Shown here piece after piece: positions 54,942 through 64,000 of a stretch of 64,000 nucleotides of DNA. Source of the stretch: Sanghuangporus weigelae (lineage: Eukaryota; Basidiomycota; Agaricomycetes; Hymenochaetales; Hymenochaetaceae); NCBI GenBank assembly GCA_033182465.1, contig CP137319.1, positions 1,426,001 through 1,490,000 on the forward strand, written 5' to 3'. The translations under genes were made by a program, and so were the position numbers. Position 1 is the first letter of the stretch; each line of letters begins with the position of its first letter. Under the pieces are notes generated by a model. It saw nothing but the letters and a program-made list of their open reading frames with translations. It was not told the origin of the DNA and made no database searches.

Positions 54942-56384
54942 ATGCCACCGAGATCTTGTGCTCTCTGCCACAAGGCGAAGGCAATTCTGAAGCGTCCGAA
55001 AACCGGACAACAAATTTGCAAAGAATGCTTCTTCTACGTGTTTGAAACCGAAATTCATAACACAATCACGGATGCAAAGCTATTCAATCCCGGAGACCGG
55101 GTAGCGATTGGTGCATCCGGAGGAAAAGGTACGCGTCGATTCTCAGTGAGTCAAACGCTACTTTGTCATGGCCTGATTGACGAACATCAGTTCAGATTCG
55201 ACGGTTCTCGCGTATGTCATGAAGACGCTAAACGAGCGATACAACTACGAGATCGACTTGTTTCTCCTCTCTATCGACGAAGGCATTACCGGATACCGAG
55301 ATGATTCGCTTGAGGTGCTCCTTTCCTTTCAGACGACGTAGATCATATTTTTAATTTAAGTGTTTCAGACTGTCAAGCGAAACCAGGAGCAATATTCCAT
55401 GCCACTCAAGATCTTATCTTACGATGAGTTATATGGGTGGACGATGGACTCAATCGTTTCAAAAGTTGGGAGAAAGAATAATTGCACATTTTGTGGCGTC
55501 TTCCGGCGACAGGCTCTTGATCGCGGTGCTGCTATGCTTCAGGTCGACCATATTGTCACTGGGCATAATGCTGATGATATTGCGGAGACAGTATTGATGA
55601 ATAGTGAGTATCTTCTTTCTTTGATATGATTCTTTCGTTTACCAATTTTTTGTCAGTCATGCGTGGAGATATCGCACGTCTTGGCCGGTGTACACTGATC
55701 TGCACGCAAGGCGAAGACACGATCAGAAGGTCAAAGCCCTTCAAATATACATACGAGAAGGAGATCGTGATGTGCGTTCCACATAGTCACGTTGCATCTT
55801 TTACCTCACCCTAAATTTTGTCTTGTAGGTACGCTTACTTCAAGCGACTTGATTACTTCTCCACTGAGTGCATATATTCTCCGGATGCGTACCGAGGTCA
55901 CGCTCGGGCCTTTCTGAAAGATCTTGAAGCTGCACGTCCGAGTGCCATCATTGATATCATTCATTCCGGAGAAGCGTTTGAGGTTCGGGAGGAAGTACGA
56001 AAGGGTCAGAAGATTCAACGTGGGTGGATTCTTCATTTTCTCGCTTTGAACATGTTTGAGCTCATGCATTACTGGTCTTTAGGGACCTGTCAGAGGTGTG
56101 GATACATGTCCTCGAATACGTTGTGTAAGGCATGCACACTCTTGGAGGGACTGGAACGTGGAATTGCAGAGGCTGGCCTTGTGAGTTGCTTCTTGATGAC
56201 TTGACTGAAACGCTTGCTCATGTACCCATGTTTCCAGACTGACAAAGGGAAGCGAAGACTTGATGAGGCAGGTCCTGCTCCTTCGGATATTCGCAAGATT
56301 CCGTTCTTTGAGATATCCCAGGCTGCAGGGCCAGGAAGACCGGCTGTGGATGTCGACTCTGAACGTTCAGGGGCACGTAGATAG
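54942..56384 (+). CDS. NCS6: Cytoplasmic tRNA 2-thiolation protein 1 (Ctu1/Ncs6)
   Basis: The ATG at 54942 starts [19 protein letters not shown]; the N-terminal zinc pairs are CALC and CKEC. The PP-loop SGGKDST is split by an intron (GGAAAAG/ATTCGACG). Then come [34 protein letters not shown] (catalytic CxxC), [56 protein letters not shown] and a C-terminal CxxC pair ([23 protein letters not shown]). With Ctu2/Ncs2 it thiolates the wobble uridine of tRNA-Lys, -Glu and -Gln using sulfur relayed by Urm1. Seven or so exons; length (~370) fits. All key cysteines are present. Confidence 0.95.
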
Positions 56385-56638
56385 AGAGAAGAATAAAAGA
56401 TCGGAGGTTGAATGATCCAATTAAAAGTAAAAGAGCGAGTTATTTGACAATATACGTCTATGTACGTACATACAGTTTTTACAGTCATTAAGTTTCGTTA
56501 AGGTGTCACGTTGAACGGATTAAGCAAGGAAGATTGAAAGCTGTTCAATCTAGAGTAACGAAAGCAAGGTAGAGCAAACAACAAAGCACGGAAGAGAGCA
56601 TTTGTCCTAATGCTACATCACGAGTATATCCATGAATT

Positions 56639-58586
56639 TTAAAACACCATCATCCATCTGAGATAAATGAAATCTGATTCAGTTACTGTCTCTCCGGGCG
56701 GGGAATGAGCTATGAAGCCACCTACCACGATCCCTATGATACGTTCATCGTCGAGAGCCGCGGTATCCCAGTCTAACGTGAACTCTGATTGTGTCAGACG
56801 GTACGGTAACGTTGTAATGAACCGGCGATTAAATAGAATGTTGTTCTGGACAATCTTCCTGTCCGAGGCGATTCGACTGGGTCGGACGGGCCATCGCGAT
56901 GCCTGAGCCTCCGATTCTATCTCCTGGCTAAGCCGGGTGCCATTACATTTCTCGACATGCTCAATAGAAGTCCTGATATTAGGCTCGAGCATCATGACTC
57001 CGCGTCGTTCGTTGCGAAGGTTGAAGTCGTATAGCGTAATGTCCGAGAAAGGAAGTTCGCGGTGTTCGAGGACGCTCGTCATTCCTAGGAAACGAGATCC
57101 ACAGACGCAGTTCAACATGAAGTCAGGTGGAGCCCGTTCTATAACCCATCGCGAGAAGTGTATCCAACTCTCGCTGTGGCAATGCGGATGACGCTTCGAG
57201 CGCGGGTTATTCAAGAAGCGATCGTTGATGCTCCAGCATTTTGGTGGAGGAGACGGTTCTGGAAGGGGTAGATGTAAAGCTTGAGCGAAGAATCTTCTCG
57301 GAATGGCGAAGCTTTGCCGAACGGTCCACGCTTCGTCTTCGTCGGGAGCTTCCTCTTTCCCTGGAGGCGGGGAAAAATAATCCAGTCGAACGACGACGAT
57401 CGCATCGTCCGGATCTACGGGGAACGGGGGCTCAATGTGCTCCTTCAAGTTTGTGCATTGTCCAGGAGAGGAGGGAGATGGTTCAGAACACATGTCGATA
57501 TGCCGCAAACCTGGATTGCGTCTCGCTTCCGGAAGGACAAAGGTATAAACATGCGTTAAGGAGTCCGGATTATCGCTGAATCGGAATAGATTTAGATGAC
57601 CGTGGAACGTGGATGAAATGAGCACGGAATCGAGAGTGATAAAGCAAAAACTCTCCCAATATTCTTCAACTTCGAACGAATTCATATGCTGTACAATATA
57701 AAATGGATTAATGATAGTACGCCGTTGCATCGGAGCTCTTACCACTTTACATGCACCTGTAGTCCAATCCCAAAGGTAAAACACGTCGAATGTCTTTCTT
57801 CGACAGAAATGGTCGAGGTCTCGTCTAAGCAACACACCGACATGATTGCCACAAACGTGTACTATCGTTGAAAACCCAATCTCCAGCTGTGTGAAGAAGC
57901 GTGAGGATATGACGCTTTTGAAAGCATCAGGGTGCTTCTCGGCCGTCGTGATCGAGATAGGGTGAAGTTGACACTCAATCGTATAACCTCCGTTCGCCCT
58001 GTGAGGATAATAATCCGTTAATATTCCATCTGGTTGAAGGAGAATAATGAATAACACACTTGAAGCAATATAGCACAATGCCTATGAAGAGGTCGCATGC
58101 GGAAATGATAGCCATATCATGGATTTCGTGCTCAAAAACTAACAGGTTTGTCGCATCTGGTCGGAGATTCTGACGAGATGGTAATTCTATCCATACAACC
58201 TTCGTAAATGACCCTTCTTTTGTCTCTTCGTCCGAATCGTAGGGATCATCATCCAAGACACAGAATACGACCCCGCCCGAGAACTTTGCAAACCTAACGT
58301 TTTCAGGGAATTCCATATGAATTCTATGTTTCCAGTGCAAATTCGCCCATGCGATGTTGATCTCCTGGAGCTCTTGAAGCTTCTGGATTGATGTCCCAGG
58401 ATACGCAGGGTTTATCCTTCGAGCTGAAACGCCAAGGTCGATGATAAGCTTCAAAGCCGGACTGGAGTCTATAACTCTGAGAAGATGTTTGCAAACGCAT
58501 CGGCACCGAGCGACATCTCGAAAATGAGCACGAGATAAAACTATTAGTTGGACTTCGGCAGGTAGGTTAAGGAATGCTACTGGCAT
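56639..58586 (-). CDS. F-box protein
   Basis: A minus-strand gene, ATG 58586-58584. The N-terminal F-box reads MPVAFLNLPAEVQLIVLSRA, then FRDVARCRCVCKHLLRVI, with the usual LP..V..I/L pattern and a basic RCVCK. The rest (~550 residues) looks like an Agaricomycete F-box substrate domain with WD/kelch-like strand patterns (FYLWDWTTGACKV, FCFITLDSVLISS, HLNLFRFSDNPDSLTHVY) but no clean repeat. Two introns are evident: one near 58010-58060 (TTCAA/gtgtgt..cacag) and a 54-nt in-frame one near 57690-57745. F-box proteins dock substrates onto SCF ubiquitin ligases; the target is unknown. It is intact. Confidence 0.85.
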
Positions 58587-58877
58587 CCTCGAGCTTGAGT
58601 CGAGGATGCTCAGTTGTCGAGAAGACGAGCAGAGATGGTGGTGGGGAGCAAGTTTATCAAGGTCGTTGCATATTTCGCTTGGATTGTAAATATTAATGGA
58701 AGGAAGTTGAAATGAATTTTAAAGGCATCGCGAGAAGCCTATTGTTGCCTAGATAAGGAACAATCTGTTTCCCAGACACCCAGAAAAGAAACTCCGCTAA
58801 TTGTGCGTCTCTAAGAATATATTAGAATTAGTTACGAGTCTGTCTGTATACTGTATATCATGCACTTTTGCAGAAGT

Positions 58878-60345
58878 CTATCGAGTATGCTGAACAGAAA
58901 TAGTCATAAAATCGCGTGCACAGACTACCTCGCCTCCAAACTCTTTTTCCGCAAACCCGCGAATCGCATCCATGACCGCCTTCGACTCCCCGTTGACGTC
59001 GTCATCACCCTTGTATCGCGCACTAAAGTGATTCAGCACCAGCCTTCGAACACCAGCTGCACGAGCGAAACGACCAGCCATTTGAGGCGTCGAATGACCC
59101 CGACTGCGAGTGCGTTCTTCAACATCCTCTTCCGTATCCTCATCTCGTGTAAATGGATCGACTCCGGGAAGATAGGCATTCGTTGCTTCGTGAATGAGAA
59201 GATCTGCTCCAGTTGCGAGAGGAAGAATCGGTGATGGGTCATGAGTATCGCCTAATATGACGAGCTTTCGACCTGGCCGGCGAGAAACTCCCTCCAGAAC
59301 AGTCCCGTCTTCCAGAGTAATGGTCTCTCCACGTTGTAGTCGGGACAAATATGCCATCGGCGCCTTATTGCGTTTTATGTGCGGGACGTATTTTGTGGGA
59401 TCCATCTTCTCGGGTAATGGCGCTTCTTCCATGACATATCCAACACAAGGAATAGAGTGTTCGATGGGTGCAGCAGACACGGATACCAGGTCATCAGCGT
59501 AAATGTCATGCCAGACACCTTTCCCCCGTTCTACACCTTCTTCTTGAGTTTGCAGTAGGTTCTTCCCTGGTAATTCACAGTGATGTAGCCTGAGGTTTGT
59601 GTGGTCTCCATCCTCTCGCTGGTACGGGAACCGTAGTTCGTGTACGACGTATCGACCTTGAAGTGTTGTACGAGTGTAGTATAGGACACTTCGAATATAC
59701 GCGCGGGTCCCAAGAGGCCCATATATCTCAAGAGGCTAGAGTGGAGTCTAAGCTAAGCATTGATGTGGTAGCACGTAGCAATCTGTATTTACGCACTTCT
59801 GAATCCGGAGGTTGTAGTCTTGGGTCCGCAATGCCCTCAATCATCCCTCCGCCACCATTCATACAACCTGCCATTAGAGGAGCAATACCGAATATGTGGT
59901 CACCTTCACGAATAAACAGACTTTTAGCAAGATTCGTAAAGGTCATACGTGAATAATTACCATGGGTATGAGTAATGAATATCTTCTTAATCTTGCCCAT
60001 CCTCAATGTGCTCTCCTGTAACCGCCTCTGCGTCGACTCTCCGCAATCAAACAACCACAAGTCGCCACGGCCTCCAAGATGTACGGCCAATGCTGATTGA
60101 TTGCGTGTCGAAGACGGCACGGCTGAAGCTGTCCCAAGAAAAGTGACGTCAATAGACGAAAAAGTTGCGGACTGAGCTGCGGTTTTGGTTCGTGTAGGAG
60201 GCATGGTACGACGAGGGAGGAAACTATGTACAAGAAAGGGCGGGCGAGTATTATTGGTCAGGCCAGTATGGGGATGGTGGATGCGACTGAAGAGACGCGT
60301 GAGTTTAGGTGAGTGCTGCAAGGAGAAACGAGTCAAGGCGAACAT
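58878..60345 (-). CDS. tRNase Z (ribonuclease Z, ELAC-type)
   Basis: Minus strand, stop 58878-58880. The metallo-beta-lactamase core is visible: VTFLGTASAVPSSTRNQSA, LWLFDCGESTQRRL and the zinc motif HTHGDH, created across an intron (FITHTHG/DHIFGIAPLM). Then come GPLGTRAYIRSVLYYT, HSIPCVGYVMEE, GRKLVILGDTHDPSPIL, LLIHEATNAYLPG, STPQMAGRFARAAGVRRLVL and NHFSARYKGDD. The enzyme cuts the 3' trailer from pre-tRNA before CCA addition. The size is that of the short (ELAC1-like) form. There are two in-frame starts: the far one (60345) adds a basic, Ser-rich leader (MFALTRFSLQHSPKLTRLF) that looks mitochondrial, the near one (MPPTRTK, about 60204) lacks it. The pair could give mitochondrial and nuclear forms. 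Confidence 0.93.
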
Positions 60346-60635
60346 GCAAAATTCGGCAGTCTGTTTGAGTCACAAGACTCAACGATAGAGATAAATGAAG
60401 GTGATCAAAAAAAATATAGATCTGAAAATGATGCAAAGAACCAGTCAACGAAATGGTCAAAACATAGATCCTGAAGGAAGCCTTCAAGAGTTACACAGTG
60501 TGCTCTCCAGAGTCCAAGCGGTCGGTAGAAAAAAAATCGGTCATGTGATCACAACACTTCCGAGCGGGAATGCACTGCACTGGCTTATAAAAAAGGTTTG
60601 ACAAACAATACAATAAGGAACATTATGCAGTGCGT

Positions 60636-62212
60636 CTATACATCGCCGAATGCATGCTCATCACCTGCATCTACGATACCCACCTTACTATCGTGTTGCA
60701 CGTCAGCGTCATGAGTATCATCAACTTCACCGTCTGCATCGACATCACGACTGAACATGTAGTTCGGGTCGACAACCTCTGTACGTGCTTCATCGCGTTC
60801 TTCCAGCTCTTCAGAAGTGAACGGTGCCAGAGAGAGATTGATTGCATCCCATTTGTCCGAATATGTATCCCATTGCTGCGAGAGAAAGAACTCGTTAACA
60901 ACTCCCCACAACTGGGAAAGAGTAGACGTACGACAGCTCGTCGTTTCTTGAGCATTATTTTTCGTTCGACGTTCTTGTAGTATGCTCCTTTCTTCCTTTG
61001 ACTCTTCACATCTTCCTCGGGCTTGACGCCTTCGCCATCGTCAAGGACAAGCAAGAACTCATTCGAAATGTCTTCCTCGATCTTTACGGTCTCATAATCT
61101 CGTATGAATGAGAATACAGTTTCCTACAGGTGTTTTAGCCTCGACTGAGGATGTAAATCAGATGCAGGCAGATTACCTCGGCAATTTCTCCACTGCGTCG
61201 CATCTCGACAAAATTCTCTGCTGCCTCGTCTTCCCTAGGCAGGAAGTAAGCTAGGAAATGATCCCCGTCCGCCTCCATAGGTCGTAATATGCCACACTCC
61301 AGTCTTGGATCAGGAACCTGCTCGAAAGTCAATGAAGCACGGACACATGTACGTGAAGGATGCCGACGTACATCTGGTGCACGGTCTCCCGGTCGTTCAG
61401 AAAATCTGAACAAATCGTATGCATTCGCCCAGATCTCAGCGTCAGGAAGCAGCTCATATGATTCGACAGCTGCAACGCCTGGTTTGTTCGGGTGCTTGAG
61501 TTTTGATAAGTCAAGGTCTTCTCCGGAGGACTTGAAGGACTTCTCGATATCTCGTAACTGAGCGTCTCGAGAGATGTCGACTGCTGCCAAGTCATCGGCC
61601 GTGGTGCGGCGCCTACAGAGAGGTTAGAGAGGCAAATGGATTGGAGTAGATGGAAGTATACGTTTCGTAAGTCGCTGTAGGAGTTCTATTTACGGAGCTG
61701 CTGATGTATTCCGTCTTTCGAAGCCAAGAAACCTGAGGAGTTGTAGGCGTGCCTGAGGAATAAGTACCATTTGTTGAAGACATAGGCGCATCCACAAGCA
61801 TTAAGGCATCTTTTGGGTCTATTGGTGGGAGCATTTCAGGATCCGGATTGATTTCTGATCATCGTGGAGATACGTGAGGAAAGCTCAAAGAAGCAAGAGT
61901 GACCCGGACGTACGTGAGTCATCTGCGCCCTCCTCCCACAAGCATTCATAGTAGCTCAGATCCAGCGGCATACCAAGCTCTGCATCCACTACCATAGGTA
62001 GTGGCGTCTCGCTCGCCAATGAAGCGGTGAAATCTGGTGCTGCATAGCGCGACGGGTTTGTCGGAATATTGACAAGCTTGGGCGGGATTGGCGGAGGAGG
62101 AAGCGGGTTTTGGAACCGAACTTTGAAGAGAAGGTCAAGTTTGCTATGAAAATAGCAAGGTCAGTACAGGACGAGAAGAAGTGTAAAGCAATTACCTTTT
62201 TTTTACGGACAT
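60636..62212 (-). CDS. PAF1: RNA polymerase II-associated factor Paf1
   Basis: A minus-strand gene, ATG 62212-62210 (MSVKK, then an intron), stop 60636-60638. Blocks read: SKLDLLFKVRFQNPLPPPP, GMPLDLSYYECLWE, PIDPKDALMLVDAP, VSWLRKTEYISSSVNRTPT (the conserved WLRKTEYIS motif), YELLPDAEIWANAYDLFRF, ECGILRPMEADGDHFLAYFL and YYKNVERKIMLKKRRA. An acidic C-terminal tail ends the protein. Paf1 is the scaffold of the PAF1 complex, which rides with elongating Pol II and promotes H2B ubiquitylation and 3' processing. The last exon is read in the frame ending DAGDEHAFGDV. Divergent from the Sec14-type gene with 208 bp between starts; a CACGTG sits at 62266-62271. Confidence 0.93.
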
Positions 62213-62420
62213 GGTTGTTTGTTTATAAGTAACGAGTGTGTGATTTTGAAGTTAGACGCGAAATCCACGTGATCCTTATATTTTATCTGATAAAGAAGGT
62301 CTATAAGTAAATTCTAAATGGAATCTAGACTTGAACCGCAGTTAGCGCGCGAAATGGCAACTGTTTCAAGTTCATTTCTTTCCATCACTTTCTCACATCC
62401 ATAGACCTACCATCACGGCC

Positions 62421-63726
62421 ATGACTGAGCCAGTAATCACTGAGGCGCCGTCTACTATCACTGAGGACGTGCCTGCTGCAACGAAGACGGCTGAACCAGC
62501 GGAGTCGACGACGCCGGCGCCCGAGGTTGAAGAGCCGCAGAACGCGCTCACGAAGAAGTTCACTGACGCTGAGTGGAAGGCGCTCAAGGAGTTCAGAGTA
62601 CGTATCTATGTTCCTTCAGGCTCATTGCACGTCTAACATCTCTTTGCGTACTGTAGGCGACACTTCCTAGCGTTGTAGAGGAAGTCTATAAGTTCGAGAA
62701 GCCAGAGACTGTTAAACTTTGGGGTGTCACAATCGATCCTAAGGGCACGCCAGATGCACGCGCCAGTATCGTTCTCATGAAGTTCTTACGAGCAAGGTAA
62801 GAGCCAAGACAATGTCATTAATATCGGTTTCTTCATCTGCAAGCCACTCCAGAGACTTGAATATCGAGGAAGCCAAGACCATGCTCGTCAAAACTCTGAA
62901 GTGGCGTCTTGAATTCAAGACGGATGAGATCATCAAGGAAAAGTTCCCTCAGGATGTATTCGGAAACATTGGTCATATTTACGGGAAGGACAAGGACGGT
63001 CGGCCTATTACGTGCGTAGTAATCCTTTCTTACCTCTTGTCTTCCGTCTCTAACAGTCAACGTCCATTGTAGCTACAACCTGTATGGCGGCAATCAGGAC
63101 TTGAAGGCAGTATTCGGAGATGTAGATCGCTTCATTAGGTGTGTTCTTTATCTCTTTCCGCGTTCGTTAGTATCAATGCTTTCGTAGATGGCGCATTGCT
63201 TTGATGGAGAAGGGAATTGCGCTTATGGACTTTGAGAACATTGACCAGATGATCCAGGTTCACGGTTTGTCATTGTCTGTGTTGTCCGAAGGAACCTTTG
63301 TAGCTTGATGTTACATTAGATTACGAGGGTGTCACCTTGAGCAGCCGCGATGCTAATTCGAAGAAAGCTGCGTCTACTGCTTCGACCATGTTCCAAGATT
63401 ACTATCCGGAATTCCTGGTAGGTTCCGCGATCATTCTGTTTCAAGTCCAAGTTCTCAACGGAGATGTTATAGTATAAGAAGTTCTTCGTCAATGTTCCTG
63501 CGATCTTCACTTGGATATTCTGGTATGTCTCATCCCGAGTGGCATCCTCAGATTGTTTCGCTAAAGTTGGCTTCTCAGGCTTTTCAGACCGATAATCTCA
63601 GCACAGACGCTAGCGAAGATGAGCGTGGTCGGCACCGGTGCGAATACAATTGGGAAGGAACTTCTCGCGGTCATAGATGCCAAGGAGCTTCCTAAGCGAT
63701 ATGGAGGAGAGGCAGAGGCTTTCTGA
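62421..63726 (+). CDS. SFH5: Sec14/CRAL-TRIO phosphatidylinositol-transfer protein (Sfh5-like)
   Basis: Eight exons: 62421-62597, 62657-62796, 62853-63011, 63073-63138, 63188-63264, 63320-63417, 63473-63522 and 63579-63726. An Ala/Pro/Glu-rich N-terminus (MTEPVITEAPSTITEDV) precedes the Sec14 region: KLWGVTIDPKGTPDARA, LMKFLRARDLNIEEAKTML, FGNIGHIYGKDKDGRPITYN, GIALMDFENIDQMIQVHDYE, MFQDYYPEFLYKKFFVNVP and IFTWIFWLFRPIISAQTLAK. The end is LLAVIDAKELPKRYGGEAEA. Family and order match fungal Sfh5, a non-classical Sec14 homologue at ER-plasma membrane contacts; yeast Sfh5 is also reported to bind heme. All exons are in phase and no break was seen. Confidence 0.92.
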
Positions 63727-64000
63727 GGTGCCTCCCGCGCTACGTCTACTATGTTCTGACCTTATTTCACTCACGCTCTGTATGATGTATGAAGCGACGA
63801 CTTGAGATTGATCTGTGTTTCTCTTCAGCTTGATTCTTTCTTTATCATCCCCTTGCATTTTATTCTTGTATGCTAGATTTTACTTTATGCTTTCTGTTGT
63901 TTGGAGCTGATCAAGTTGAATTCCGTCCAAGAATTTCTGAGTCATGATGATAATTATAAACGGCTGAACAACGCTTTTGAAACGGAAACAGATACACTTC
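63727..64000. other. 3' flank of the Sec14-type gene
   Basis: No gene is supported before the window ends. A short run of AT-rich sequence near 63845-63900 fits a polyadenylation region. Confidence 0.35.

Noticed and set aside
1-64000. CRISPR array, bacterial operons or a secondary-metabolite cluster
   Set aside because: No regularly spaced direct repeats, all genes are eukaryotic with introns, and no core synthase gene is present.

Overview
The window looks like nuclear DNA of a filamentous basidiomycete, most likely an Agaricomycete. Genes are dense and split by many short introns (mostly 50-60 nt, GT..AG, CTNAC-like branch sites). The gene content fits as well: TAP-like alpha/beta hydrolases, a sedolisin, a MYND-finger protein, an F-box protein and tandem cytochrome P450s. 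All splice models were built by eye from exon-intron phase and family conservation, so single junctions may be off.

Layout. 1-1267 is the 3' end of an App1-type phosphatidate phosphatase gene. 1547-3551 (minus) is an unrecognised membrane/acidic protein. 3.6-9 kb holds a broken partial copy and a nearly intact copy of a TAP-like serine hydrolase; the second carries one in-frame TGA. An intron-bearing tRNA-His follows on the minus strand, then a secreted S53 sedolisin (9724-12037). 12.8-19 kb has a TFIIIC delta-type subunit, a small acidic protein and exosome Rrp4. 19.25-20.34 kb is a near-perfect giant inverted repeat, inside a gene-poor tract (19-26 kb) whose only clear gene is a MYND-finger protein. 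26-37 kb holds Y14/RBM8A, an HP1 chromo/chromoshadow protein, tRNA 2'-phosphotransferase, an Rtc4-like protein, THO subunit 7 and a RING protein. 37.3-47.3 kb holds Doa10/Ssm4, argininosuccinate synthase and a She10-like membrane protein. 48.8-54.4 kb has two tandem P450s. 54.9-64 kb holds Ctu1/Ncs6, an F-box protein, tRNase Z, Paf1 and a Sec14-type (Sfh5-like) lipid-transfer protein.

Themes. Many genes serve RNA and tRNA biogenesis (TFIIIC, Rrp4, Tpt1, tRNase Z, Ctu1, THO7, Y14, Paf1), with one tRNA that itself needs splicing. I see no operon-like or biosynthetic-cluster logic, and the grouping may be chance. The strongest unexplained structure is the 502-bp-arm palindrome at 19.25-20.34 kb, which would form a long hairpin if transcribed.
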